From: Ktedonobacterales bacterium
Lineage (GTDB): Bacteria > Chloroflexota > Ktedonobacteria > Ktedonobacterales > JADMIN01
NCBI GenBank assembly: GCA_025450405.1
Contig: JANWHL010000077.1
Span: 1-18,798, forward strand
Direction: 5' to 3'
DNA length: 18,798 bases
Shown: positions 1-7,070 of the stretch, piece after piece
How the letters are laid out: each line of letters starts with the position of its first letter
Position numbering within the stretch: position 1 is the first letter of the stretch
Notes under the pieces: generated by a model
Told to the model about the DNA's origin: nothing
The model's input: only the letters and a program-made list of their open reading frames with translations
Database searches by the model: none
Program-made: the position numbers and the translations under genes

Positions 1-205
1 CGCGCACACGCCGGCAGACGGTGAGGCCATCCATTGCCGGCAGCATCCAATCGAGGATGATGAGGTCCGGCGCCTGGCTTTCGACCAGATCGAGGGCGGA
101 GGGTCCGTCGAAGGCCTGATGGACGGTATGGCCCTCCGCCTCGAGATGGGTGCGGATCAGGTTGCAGAGGTCGGCTTCATCCTCGACCAGCAGGATGCCC
201 GCCAT
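1..205 (-). CDS. Response regulator, receiver domain (partial, C-terminus outside window)
   Basis: This is the N-terminal 68 codons of a two-component response regulator; the gene continues past the window's left edge, so its output domain is unknown. The translation opens MAGILLVEDEADL, giving the acidic pocket (Glu8, Asp9), and continues to IILDWMLPAMDG, where Asp52 is the expected phospho-acceptor. The ATG at 205-203 is preceded by GAGGGGG with normal spacing. It lies 97 bases downstream of the membrane histidine kinase on the same strand, so the two are very likely a cognate pair transcribed kinase first. The DNA-binding class cannot be told from this fragment. Confidence 0.93.
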   Translation of the reverse strand, partial: MAGILLVEDEADLCNLIRTHLEAEGHTVHQAFDGPSALDLVESQAPDLIILDWMLPAMDGLTVCRRVR

Positions 206-302
206 GCGGTCCCCCTCACACTCGGCGCCTGGCCATCACCACACGCTCGCCACGTGCCGGTGCGCCCGCCCCGCGCCGACACGCGCCCACACGCGCCAGC
301 GC

Positions 303-1910
303 TTACGTCCCGATGACCGATGCGTCGGGCACAGCGCGCAGGGTGACGCGGAAGCGGCTGCCGCCCTCGGGGACGCGCTCGGCGACCACGGTGCCGCCCA
401 TGGCGCGGACCAGATCGCGCACGATCGAGAGGCCAAGGCCGAAGCCGCCGGTCTCGCGAGCGCGCGAGGCGTCGGCGCGATAGAATCGTTCGAAGACGCG
501 CTCCAGGTCCTGGGCCGGAATACCAACGCCGGTGTCGGTGACCGTGAGGGCGATCGCGCCGTCGTCGGCGCGTCCAAGCGCGATCGAGACCACGCCGCCG
601 GCGGGAGTGTAGGCGATGGCGTTGCGGACGAGATTGAGCAGGACCTGCGCCAGACGGTCGCGGTCGGCGAGCGCGGGCGGCAGGCCAGGCGCCAACTCGC
701 GGACGAGCGTGACCTCGCGCTCGCGCTCGGCCAGCGGTTCGAGCGCCTGGTAGACCTCCTCGACGACGTCGCCCACGGCGACGGGGGCCAGCCGCAACTT
801 GAGCTCGTCGGCATCGGCGCGGGCGAGCATGAGCAGCTCATCCACGAGCGTGCCGAGGCGCTCCGCTTCGCGCTGAGTGATCTCGAGGAAGCCGCGGACG
901 TTGTCGGGCAGGCGCTCAGCCTCGAGGAGGAGCAGAGATTCGATGTGGGCACGGATGCTGGCGATCGGGGTGCGGAGCTCGTGGGAGGCATTGAGGATCA
1001 GCTCGCGGCGGCTGTGGTCGGCCCGCTCCGCGCGAGCGTGCTCGCTGGCCGCCACGGCGCGGGCCTCGGCGAGCCAGATGTCCTTCTCGCTCATCCCGAG
1101 GGTGAGGCGGGCGAAGCGGCCCCAGAGGGCGACGACGAGGGCCAGGAGGTGGAGGACGCCAAGCAGCAGGAAGAGGCCGAGTACGGCACTGATGAGGGTG
1201 ACCGCTAGTGGCGCGGGCGCCACCCACACCTGGGAGGTCCCAAGGCCGGGCTGGAGACCGAGCGTGCCGGCGTAGGGAATGAGGGCTGACGGGAGGACGA
1301 ATGAAAGGTTGGCGCCAAACCACCCAGCGTTGACGATCGCTACGGCCGCGAGGTAGAGGAGTGGGGCGAACAGGAGGAGGAGGCTGAGCGCGATCAGGCC
1401 CGCCGCCACGGCGGGCACGGCGATGCCGAACGCGGTGCGGACGGCGAGGTAGCCCAGCACCTTCCAGGTGACGGGGTTGCGCAGGTGCGCTTTGAAACGC
1501 TCCCACAGCGGATATGGATCGGGGCCGCGCGGCGCCATGGCCGTGAAGCGGACGCCGAGTATCCAGCGCGCCAGCACGCGCTCGAAGATGGCGACATACC
1601 AGGAGGTCGCGACGACCGCCACGACGACGAACAGGAACGGGAGAATGCCGCCCTCGGTGCCACCCTGGACGCCCTGGCTGAAGATCACCCAGTAGGCCCA
1701 CGCCGTGGGACTGGCCAGGGCGAGGTAGAGCAGGGCGCGATAGGTTTGGCCTCGGCGCAACACGGAGAATGGGCCCGCGCGGCGGCGCGCCTGTGGGGCG
1801 CCGGCTTGGTGCTCGCGAGCCTTTGCGACGTCGTCCGCAACATCGTCCGCAACATCGTCCGCAACATCGTCCGCAACATCGTCCGCAACATCGTCCGCAA
1901 CATCGTCCAT
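303..1910 (-). CDS. Membrane sensor histidine kinase with repetitive acidic N-terminus
   Basis: This 535-residue kinase should autophosphorylate and pass phosphate to the adjacent response regulator. Residues 1-29 are seven DDVA units after the Met. Residues 55-262 hold about four hydrophobic segments and resemble the 'putative sensor' domain family (PF13796 type): TYRALLYLALASP, then the ERVLARWILGV motif, then TWKVLGYLAVRTAFG. The catalytic core follows: H-box NASHELRTP with His310, N-box LLNLVRNA (426-431), DTGVGIP (459-465), the F-box RVFERFYRAD (471-480) and the GGFGLGL lid (488-494). The ATG at 1910 is preceded by GGAGGGAG, and the next in-frame stop upstream (1985-1983) leaves no better start. 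All core residues are present, so it looks functional. The ligand is unknown. Confidence 0.93.
   Translation of the reverse strand: MDDVADDVADDVADDVADDVADDVADDVAKAREHQAGAPQARRRAGPFSVLRRGQTYRALLYLALASPTAWAYWVIFSQGVQGGTEGGILPFLFVVVAVVATSWYVAIFERVLARWILGVRFTAMAPRGPDPYPLWERFKAHLRNPVTWKVLGYLAVRTAFGIAVPAVAAGLIALSLLLLFAPLLYLAAVAIVNAGWFGANLSFVLPSALIPYAGTLGLQPGLGTSQVWVAPAPLAVTLISAVLGLFLLLGVLHLLALVVALWGRFARLTLGMSEKDIWLAEARAVAASEHARAERADHSRRELILNASHELRTPIASIRAHIESLLLLEAERLPDNVRGFLEITQREAERLGTLVDELLMLARADADELKLRLAPVAVGDVVEEVYQALEPLAEREREVTLVRELAPGLPPALADRDRLAQVLLNLVRNAIAYTPAGGVVSIALGRADDGAIALTVTDTGVGIPAQDLERVFERFYRADASRARETGGFGLGLSIVRDLVRAMGGTVVAERVPEGGSRFRVTLRAVPDASVIGT
1828..1910. repeat. 12-bp in-frame tandem repeat (DDVA-coding)
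   Basis: Five perfect copies of acatcgtccgca occupy 1840-1899. They are flanked by a copy with one mismatch (1828-1839) and a partial copy ending in the kinase start codon (1900-1910). On the minus strand each unit encodes Asp-Asp-Val-Ala. Because the unit is a multiple of three, copy-number change by replication slippage would alter the length of the cytoplasmic N-terminus without shifting the frame. Confidence 0.97.
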
Positions 1911-2309
1911 GGTCGGCGACTCCCTCCGAACGCTGTCCGCCTCGGGCGGCGCGCGGCCAGACCGCGCGAGCGACGCCGAAGCTCATGCCTATAGCATAGG
2001 CGGCAAGTTATTCAGAGGTGTGTCGAACATGTTACCAGAACCGCGGAACGGCGTGACGTTTCGCGGTCGCGGACCAGGCGGACACGCTGGATGGCGTGGA
2101 TACCGCGCAGGCAATTCGCGGGCGGTGCGCGGGCAATGCCAAGACAACGCGAAGGCCCTCCCGAAGGGGAGGGCCTCCAGCAGACGGGGCCACTGGGGTC
2201 TCGCGATCTATCGTGACCGGGACGGCCGACGCCACGGGCCAGACGGGCGCCACGCGGGCTACCCACGGCTCACACACGACGCGTGGGCGCTACGCACGCT
2301 AGGCGTTAG
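1911..2309. other. Intergenic region between the kinase and the HTH-TPR gene
   Basis: About 400 bases with no convincing gene. The part next to 1911 carries the kinase Shine-Dalgarno (GGAGGGAG on the minus strand). The tract around 1985-2040 is lower in GC (ctatagcatagg, then ttattcaga) and is the likely location of the kinase promoter, but I cannot assign clear -35/-10 boxes. A strong GC hairpin lies at 2153-2176. Short open frames here on both strands have arginine/glycine-rich translations and no ribosome site, so I left them out. Confidence 0.6.
2153..2176 (-). terminator. Probable intrinsic terminator of the HTH-TPR gene
   Basis: AGGCCCTCCC at 2153-2162 is perfectly complementary to GGGAGGGCCT at 2167-2176, giving a 10-bp stem with a 4-base loop (CTTC on the minus strand). 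On the minus strand the stem is followed by TTCGCGTTGTCTT, a weak T-rich tail; the plus-strand flank is not T-rich. It lies about 130 bases past the HTH-TPR stop codon, so it fits a terminator for that transcript. Confidence 0.65.
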
Positions 2310-3686
2310 CTAGGCGCGAGCCGGGTTGGCGGTGGTCCACGCCTTCTTCATGAACTCCAGTGCCCGGGCGGTATCGCCACGGCGCTCGTAGAAACCGGAG
2401 ACACGCTCATAGGCGGCGGCCAGATGTTGGGGCGCGCCGGCGGCTTCGAATTGCTTGAGCGCCTCGTTGATCTTGGCTTCGCCGTCCTTCTTTTTGCCCT
2501 GGGCGTCGAGGGCCTCGCCCATCGCCAGGAGCGCGTCGGCGCGTGGGCGGACATCGCGGACGCGTTCGGCGGCGGTGAGGGCTTCCTGGGCGACCTTCTG
2601 GGCCTCGGGATACTCCTGCCGGCGGACATGGAGCTCGCTCAGGTTGCGAGCGGCCTCGGCGATGCCGCGGGGGTCGTCGAGCTTGCGGACCATGTCGTGG
2701 GCGACACGCAGGTGGGCTTCAGCGTCTTCCAACTGGCCGGAGTTGAGATACGCGTGGCCGAGCCGATTATGCACATAAGCGGCCTGGCGCTTATTCCCAA
2801 CCTCCTCATACGATTGAATCGAGTGAAGGGCAAAACGTTTGGCGCGCGCCGCGTCACCCTGGGAGTTGTACGATACGGAAAGCATCCAGTAGATATTCCC
2901 GAGGCGCGCGGGGTCAAGTACGTCGTTGGAGAGCTCGGCGGCTTCGCGCAAGATCTCCACGGCCTTGTCATACTCACCAAGGTACCAGTACTCGGAACCC
3001 AGGCTGGACAAGACGTTGAGGCGGTACATCGGATCGCGCATGATCCCACGCTGGATCGCTTCGTAGCACGCCCGGTGACACTCCAAGGCGAGCAGGTACT
3101 TGCCCATTTGGAAGTAGGCGTTGCCAAGGTCGTTGCGGCTGCGCTCGAGCAGCTCGCGGTCGCCGATGCGCTCAGCGATGGGCATGGCTTCCTCGAGCTC
3201 GTGGCGGGCGAGATCGGGCTCTTCGCGGGCCATGAACCCCTGGGCCAGGTAGTAATGCGCGGCCGCGAGGTCGCGTGGGGCGGTGGCGCGGGTGAGGACG
3301 TCGCGCAGGATGGTGATGGCCTCGTCGGCGCGGCCCTGGCGACTGAGGATCTGGGCTTCTCTCAAGCGGGCGGAGATTTCCTCGCGGGCCTGGTCGAAGC
3401 CGGCCTCATGGCCACTGTCGGCGAGGGTGGAAGCGGCATCGATCTCGACGTCGTGCTCCTCGGTCAGGAGCTCGGAGAGCTGGACATGCAGTCTCAAAGC
3501 AAGCCGCTCTAGTGCGCCGAGAGACGGGCGAATTTGACCTCGCTCCACGGCGGATACATACGACACCGAGAACTCGCCTTTCGCGAGCTCTCCCTGTGTC
3601 AGATTGCGATTCAAGCGCGCACGCCTGATCCGCTGGCCGATGCGCGCCGTCGGCGTTGATCGGACGACTACGTCTTGTTCTGCCAC
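2310..3686 (-). CDS. Cro/C1-type HTH regulator with C-terminal TPR repeats
   Basis: A predicted transcription regulator of 458 residues. Residues 16-76 form a Cro/C1 helix-turn-helix (RIGQRIRRARLNRNLTQGEL, then SVSYVSAVERGQIRPS). From about residue 108 to the end there are roughly nine TPR-like repeats, for example SLGSEYWYLGEYDKAVEILR and NRLGHAYLNSGQLEDAEAHL. The arrangement resembles peptide-responsive HTH-TPR regulators, but the ligand or partner is unknown. I place the start at the GTG at 3686, because GGAGGG sits five bases upstream (3697-3692) and the HTH begins soon after. An in-frame ATG at 3752 lacks such a site and would overlap the inverted repeat at 3711-3731. Monocistronic by position. 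Confidence 0.88.
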   Translation of the reverse strand: MAEQDVVVRSTPTARIGQRIRRARLNRNLTQGELAKGEFSVSYVSAVERGQIRPSLGALERLALRLHVQLSELLTEEHDVEIDAASTLADSGHEAGFDQAREEISARLREAQILSRQGRADEAITILRDVLTRATAPRDLAAAHYYLAQGFMAREEPDLARHELEEAMPIAERIGDRELLERSRNDLGNAYFQMGKYLLALECHRACYEAIQRGIMRDPMYRLNVLSSLGSEYWYLGEYDKAVEILREAAELSNDVLDPARLGNIYWMLSVSYNSQGDAARAKRFALHSIQSYEEVGNKRQAAYVHNRLGHAYLNSGQLEDAEAHLRVAHDMVRKLDDPRGIAEAARNLSELHVRRQEYPEAQKVAQEALTAAERVRDVRPRADALLAMGEALDAQGKKKDGEAKINEALKQFEAAGAPQHLAAAYERVSGFYERRGDTARALEFMKKAWTTANPARA

Positions 3687-3691
3687 TGTAA

Positions 3692-3697
3692 CCCTCC
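3692..3697 (-). promoter_or_regulatory. Shine-Dalgarno deciding the HTH-TPR start
   Basis: GGAGGG on the minus strand with the 5-base spacer TTACA before a GTG (3686-3684). This supports a GTG start that is 22 codons shorter than the longest open frame. Confidence 0.8.
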
Positions 3698-3710
3698 AAC
3701 TATTCAGATC

Positions 3711-3731
3711 GCTCGCGAACACCTCGCGAGC
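3711..3731. promoter_or_regulatory. Candidate operator, perfect inverted repeat
   Basis: GCTCGCGA (3711-3718) and TCGCGAGC (3724-3731) are perfect reverse complements separated by five bases. The dyad is centred about 35 bases upstream of the GTG start of the HTH-TPR gene, next to its Shine-Dalgarno. A Cro/C1-type HTH dimer commonly binds such dyads, so autoregulation is a reasonable inference. It could instead be a hairpin in the 5' leader. Confidence 0.5.
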
Positions 3732-3938
3732 CGGGAGGGACGGAGTGTCCAACGTACGTCAGGGTCGCGGCCATTCCGCGATCACATGGGCGCGCCCAGC
3801 GCGCGGCCGGGCTGGTCGAGTTGACCAGCGCGTGGTCGCCACGTCCTGGGCGGCGTCAGCACGCCGTCCTTGCGCATCACTCCGACCACCCATCCGCAGG
3901 GTTACGCTCATCGGCGCTCTCGCGGCCAGCGCCAAGCG

Positions 3939-3962
3939 GGGGTGCGCCGATCGGCGCGCCCC
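3939..3962. repeat. Near-perfect 24-bp palindrome
   Basis: GGGGTGCGCCGA (3939-3950) followed directly by TCGGCGCGCCCC (3951-3962). The arms are complementary apart from one T/G position, which could pair as G-U in RNA. There is no T-rich tail, so an intrinsic terminator is doubtful; a protein-binding dyad or chance GC palindrome is possible. Confidence 0.6.
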
Positions 3963-3975
3963 TCACGGTACGGAT

Positions 3976-4000
3976 GCGCGCGTAGTGGCGCGCGTAGTGG
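3976..4000. repeat. Two direct copies of a 12-bp unit
   Basis: gcgcgcgtagtgg occurs at 3976-3988 and again at 3988-4000, a 12-bp period sharing one base. It lies at the border between GC-rich and lower-GC sequence. Its function is unknown. Confidence 0.7.
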
Positions 4001-4843
4001 AACTCATCTACCGCACTTTAGCATTTTCGAGCACTAGTTCGGAAGTGAGCCAGTACTTACAGCCTACGTGTAGGTTACTCCAAAAGCGAGCCGCAAGTCC
4101 AGCCCCATTGCATAGGGCATGCCACCCGGTCGCGACGGCGCAGGTGAATGGTTCTATTAGCACACCGCGAAGGTCCCAGGGGTGGGCGTTGGCACCAACG
4201 CCCCAGACTGCCACCTCCTCACAGCGTGACCAGAATCGCACGTGCTCAAGCGCTTTCAGCGCGCATGAGTCACGCGAGTCGGCCTCCAACTCCGATCCGC
4301 TTGCTATACGCCGGTGCCGGCGCAGGCCGCGTTCGCGCGACGTGGCGGCGTGGGCACCCTGTCGCGATCCACGCCGGGCGCGGCACACTGACCGGGCACT
4401 CTGACGCCAGAATCGTCTGTGCGCGACTCCCACCCGGCGCACTCACGATCGACACGCCCGGGCTGGAATTGTCCATACTCAGTCAAATTTAACGGGCATT
4501 GGTCCCGATTCGTTTGGCGTGAAAGACCACTTCGTCAGGGCCGAAGCGGGCGAGACGCCAGCGGCTTGCGCGTGCCCGACGTCGGGACAGCGAGGCGCGC
4601 GGCGGGCCGCACCCAGGATACATGTGATATACCGCGAGAATCTAGACGTTCTACGAGCGCGCGCTGAGATCAGCCCCTGGCAATGGCGGGCGTTGGCATT
4701 CCGCTAATTTGCGGCGGCCTGGCGGAGCTTCTACGGTCAGTGCGGCGTGAATCCCCAGACCAGCTGTGCGGCACTATAGGATGCGTGCTGCTGTGCTTTC
4801 AAACAGCGACGCGACAAACAGCGGTGAAAGGAGAGGAGGCCCA

Positions 4844-4879
4844 GTGGGAGCGCCGTCAGCGCGCTCAGCGCGGGCGTGA
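4844..4879 (+). CDS. Possible 11-codon leader ORF upstream of SUI1
   Basis: AGGAGG (4834-4839) is the best ribosome site in this area, but it serves a GTG at 4844 that is out of frame with SUI1. This frame encodes VGAPSARSARA and stops at TGA 4877-4879, overlapping the SUI1 GTG (4876-4878) in the tetranucleotide GTGA. SUI1 has no good site of its own, so translation by re-initiation after the leader is plausible. A chance arrangement is the alternative, and nothing shows that the peptide is made. Confidence 0.35.
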   Translation: MGAPSARSARA

Positions 4880-5304
4880 ATCATATGTTTGAGCATACAG
4901 GCCGGCGCGTCGTCTGGAGCGGCGACAGCGAAGGCGCCACCAGTACCCGTTACTGCCCGAGATGCGGCCGGCCCGCGCACATGGGCCGCTGCGCGCCCAC
5001 TACGCCGGGTGGCGCGGGTCGCGGTGGCGCGGATATCGCCAACGCACAGCGAGCGCGAGGGCGCGATGACGTGGTGCGGGTCTGGCTGGACCGGAAGGGG
5101 CGGCGCGGTAAGGCGGTGTCCGTGATAGCCGGACTGCCCGGCGACGCCGCCGCGCTGGCGGAGATGGCCCAATCGCTGAAGAAGCTCCTCGGCTCAGGAG
5201 GGACAGCGCGTGACGGTCAGGTGGAGATTCAGGGCGACCATGTGGAGCGCCTGATCGCCCATTTTGGAACGCTGGGCTACGCCGTGAAGCGCGTTGGGGG
5301 ATAG
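4876..5304 (+). CDS. yciH: SUI1/eIF1-like translation factor (YciH family) with zinc-ribbon-like N-terminus
   Basis: A 142-residue protein of the bacterial SUI1 family, related to eukaryotic eIF1 and E. coli YciH and expected to act on the small ribosomal subunit; the bacterial role is poorly defined. Residues 27-39 contain YCPRCGRPAHMGRC, a possible metal site using Cys27, Cys30 and Cys39. The SUI1 domain (about 66-142) has the family hallmarks: VWLDRKGRRGKAVSVIAGL, then LKKLLGSGGTARDGQVEIQG, then a GYAVKRVGG end. The GTG at 4876 is nine bases before an in-frame ATG at 4885; neither has its own Shine-Dalgarno, and the start may be coupled to the short upstream ORF. It appears to be a single gene, followed by a 400-base gap. 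Confidence 0.93.
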   Translation: MNHMFEHTGRRVVWSGDSEGATSTRYCPRCGRPAHMGRCAPTTPGGAGRGGADIANAQRARGRDDVVRVWLDRKGRRGKAVSVIAGLPGDAAALAEMAQSLKKLLGSGGTARDGQVEIQGDHVERLIAHFGTLGYAVKRVGG

Positions 5305-5613
5305 GCATCAACCTGAGAGCGTGGGGGCGGTTTGCGCGGAGCCACGGGGCGCGCGCCGCTCACGGGCGGGCGGATCAGTGGGGGTGCATGCGGAATCGAC
5401 GTTCCGCTTCTAATCAGGCTGCCGACGAGGTGCGGATCGCCGAAAATGGGAGCGGTCACGGGCGAGCACGGCAGCCACGGGCGAGTTTTGCGGCAAGGAG
5501 GCGCCCTGAAGGACGCGGCGAATCCGCTGGGCATGGGGGCGGGTCGGGCGCGGGGGACCAAGCCCGGCACGAGGGGCGCGGCGGGACAGCGCGCCGAGCG
5601 CACATCCGCCCCC
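5305..5613. other. Intergenic region, no gene seen
   Basis: GC-rich sequence between SUI1 and the promoter at 5614. Open frames run through it on both strands, including an upstream extension of the Pro/Ala-rich protein frame. None has a ribosome site, and the promoter at 5614-5643 would leave that extension outside the transcript. I see nothing else of note. Confidence 0.55.
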
Positions 5614-5643
5614 TTGCCATCCCAATAGAACCGGCGGTATACT
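5614..5643 (+). promoter_or_regulatory. Probable housekeeping sigma promoter of the YbjN-module operon
   Basis: TTGCCA (5614-5619) and TATACT (5638-5643) each match the sigma-70 consensus at five of six bases, with an 18-bp spacer. A start of transcription near 5650 would give a leader of about 55 bases ending in the AAGGAGATAA ribosome site of the gene at 5706. This is one of the clearest promoters in the window. Confidence 0.65.
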
Positions 5644-5705
5644 CGAGCCAGGCGAGGTCGTGCGCTATCGGGCTGGCCATCGCCGCACAGAAGGAGATAA
5701 CGACC

Positions 5706-6185
5706 ATGCTGGGCAGGATCTTCCACCGCGATACCAAAGCGGCGACTACGTCGGTGGCGACGACGCCACCGACGCCCGCTCCCACTACGGCGCGGCCTTA
5801 CGTGACCCCAGAGGAGCCGATCGCACCGGCGGCACCGCCCGCGATGCCCGTGGTGCCCGTGCCGGTGACCGCCACGACGGCAGCGGCCACGCCGCTGGCC
5901 GCTGCTGGTCTGCCCGTTCCGGAGCATCTCGCTGAGACAGTGCGGTTCCAAGCGCGCCACCCGTCGTCTATTGGGCCGAACAAAACCGTGCTCGCCTCCG
6001 CGCTGGCGGCCGGCAATGATTGGACCAATCCGCTGCCGACGGCGAATCCACGCCGCCGCGCAATCACCAAGACCGGCGCGGACACGAAGCCGCCAGCCTT
6101 CGCGGCCGGAGACGCGATCGGAGACGCGGCCGCCAAAGTGGGCGAGCAGGCGGGACCGGCGGCGGCGCCCCAGGAGGAACTCTAG
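5706..6185 (+). CDS. Pro/Ala-rich small protein, copy 1 of the YbjN-associated module
   Basis: Hypothetical protein of 159 residues. It begins MLGRIFHRDTKAA, continues into a Pro/Ala/Thr-rich and probably disordered stretch (about 15-75), has a short conserved-looking part around GNDWTNPLPTANP, and ends PQEEL. No signal peptide or membrane segment is visible. The ATG at 5706 has an excellent site (AAGGAGATAACGACC before ATG). The YbjN-like gene starts two bases after its stop, so the two are co-translated. A related protein precedes the second YbjN-like gene: compare MFGKLRLAGRDAA and TWTNSLSAADP there. A role as partner or substrate of the YbjN-like protein is only an inference. Confidence 0.82.
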   Translation: MLGRIFHRDTKAATTSVATTPPTPAPTTARPYVTPEEPIAPAAPPAMPVVPVPVTATTAAATPLAAAGLPVPEHLAETVRFQARHPSSIGPNKTVLASALAAGNDWTNPLPTANPRRRAITKTGADTKPPAFAAGDAIGDAAAKVGEQAGPAAAPQEEL

Positions 6186-6187
6186 GG

Positions 6188-6691
6188 ATGGAAATGATCG
6201 AATTTCCGCCTCTGTCCATGCAGGATTTACAGGCGATCTTTGACCGTCACACCTGGCGGTATGAGATCGACCGGGGCCATATGCTGACCGGCTTCAACGG
6301 CGTTCCGATGATTTTCAGCATCGAGGAAGAGCGCGAGGTGCTCCTTTTGCAGATCCCGCTGGTGCCGGGCAAGGGGATGCAGGGCTACCATGCCGTCGCG
6401 CCAGAGGCCGAGGCCGACGCCTGTGTGTACCTGATGGCGGTGAACTATCGACTAATTCTCGGTGCCTACACCCGCGACCATCACGACGGGGAGATCCGCT
6501 ATGAGATCTCCATCCCGGTCGTGGGCAGCTTTCTATCGGACGAACAGGTCGAGCACGCGATCCTCGTAGCCGGCAGCACCGTGACGCTGCACGCGCCAGT
6601 GATCAACGCCATCCTGACGCGGCAGATGTCGCTGGCGCAGGCACTGGCGGTCCTCGATCGCGGCGCGGGGGCCCCACCAGCGGTCGCCTGA
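6188..6691 (+). CDS. YbjN-like domain protein, copy 1
   Basis: A 167-residue protein resembling the YbjN family (type III secretion chaperone-like fold), whose molecular role is not well known. Typical features are the opening LQAIFDRHTWRYEID, then NYRLILGAYTRDHHDGEIRYEISIPV, then LSDEQVEHAILVA. No membrane segment is seen. The ATG at 6188 follows the upstream stop by two bases, with AGGAGG at 6172-6177; a second in-frame ATG at 6194 is possible. It is clearly homologous to the protein at 7043-7549, sharing the stretches DACVYLMA and ILG/LLGxYxRDHxDGEIR. The conserved small gene in front of each copy suggests a functional pair. Confidence 0.85.
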   Translation: MEMIEFPPLSMQDLQAIFDRHTWRYEIDRGHMLTGFNGVPMIFSIEEEREVLLLQIPLVPGKGMQGYHAVAPEAEADACVYLMAVNYRLILGAYTRDHHDGEIRYEISIPVVGSFLSDEQVEHAILVAGSTVTLHAPVINAILTRQMSLAQALAVLDRGAGAPPAVA

Positions 6692-6776
6692 TACCTGCCC
6701 GCCCGCCCGCTCCGCTGGCACCGGCCGTGCGTCCCGCTTCGTCGGGCGCCCGAGTGCGCGCCCGAAAGGAGCACGC

Positions 6777-7070
6777 ATGTTCGGGAAGCTACGTCTGGCG
6801 GGACGTGACGCCGCCGCGCACGAGAGCGCGACGGGGGCGGACCGTCGCGTCCTGGGCCGAGGCAAGCCGATGGTGGCGTTCGCCCTGGCGCACCCACCCA
6901 CGTGGACCAATTCCCTCTCCGCGGCCGATCCCACCGGCCGCGCCGCCAATGCCGCGCCGGCCGCCGGCCTGCCAGCGGCGCGGGGGACGTATGGCGCGCA
7001 AGACCCACGCCTGGGGACGCCACTGGGGAAAGGAGCCCAGGGATGGGACCGTTCCGCCGCCCGGCGCTGA
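6777..7070 (+). CDS. Ala/Gly-rich small protein, copy 2 of the YbjN-associated module
   Basis: Hypothetical 97-residue protein starting at the ATG at 6777, preceded by AAAGGAGCACGC. The start MFGKLRLAGRDAA and the central TWTNSLSAADPTGR match MLGRIFHRD and DWTNPLPTANPRR in the first copy, but the long Pro/Ala linker is largely missing here. It is therefore a shorter, diverged paralogue. Its last 28 bases overlap the start of the second YbjN-like gene in another frame, again implying translational coupling. No function can be assigned. Confidence 0.72.
   Translation: MFGKLRLAGRDAAAHESATGADRRVLGRGKPMVAFALAHPPTWTNSLSAADPTGRAANAAPAAGLPAARGTYGAQDPRLGTPLGKGAQGWDRSAARR

Larger units (their letters stand above)
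3732..4833. other. Long intergenic region without a convincing gene
   Basis: About 1.1 kb between the divergent HTH-TPR and SUI1 genes. I find no tRNA, rRNA or transposase remnant. Open frames (for example 4008-4442 minus) translate to Arg/Ser/Cys-rich sequence with no family resemblance and no Shine-Dalgarno. The stretch 4000-4110 is clearly lower in GC than the surroundings. Structures seen: a near-palindrome (3939-3962), a 12-bp direct repeat (3976-4000), and the short dyad CCTACGTGTAGG (4063-4074). It may hold promoters or a non-coding RNA, or be a decayed gene; none is shown. Confidence 0.6.

Noticed and set aside
150..1208. 352-codon plus-strand frame opposite the membrane histidine kinase
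   Set aside because: The opposite strand carries a complete histidine kinase with all catalytic motifs. Such shadows are expected at this GC content.
1828..1910. CRISPR array
   Set aside because: The repeats are 12 bp, contiguous and without spacers, and they are in frame inside a coding sequence.
2424..3512. 362-codon plus-strand frame opposite the HTH-TPR gene
   Set aside because: Leu/Gly-rich shadow of clear HTH and TPR coding sequence, with no Shine-Dalgarno.
4008..4442. 144-codon minus-strand frame in the long intergenic region
   Set aside because: Composition rich in Arg, Ser and Cys, no family resemblance and no ribosome site. I treat the region as non-coding.
4491..4680. Possible tRNA or other RNA gene in the gap before SUI1
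   Set aside because: I looked for a T-loop GGTTCRA pattern and cloverleaf arms; ggtcccgattcg is only superficially similar and no acceptor stem could be built.
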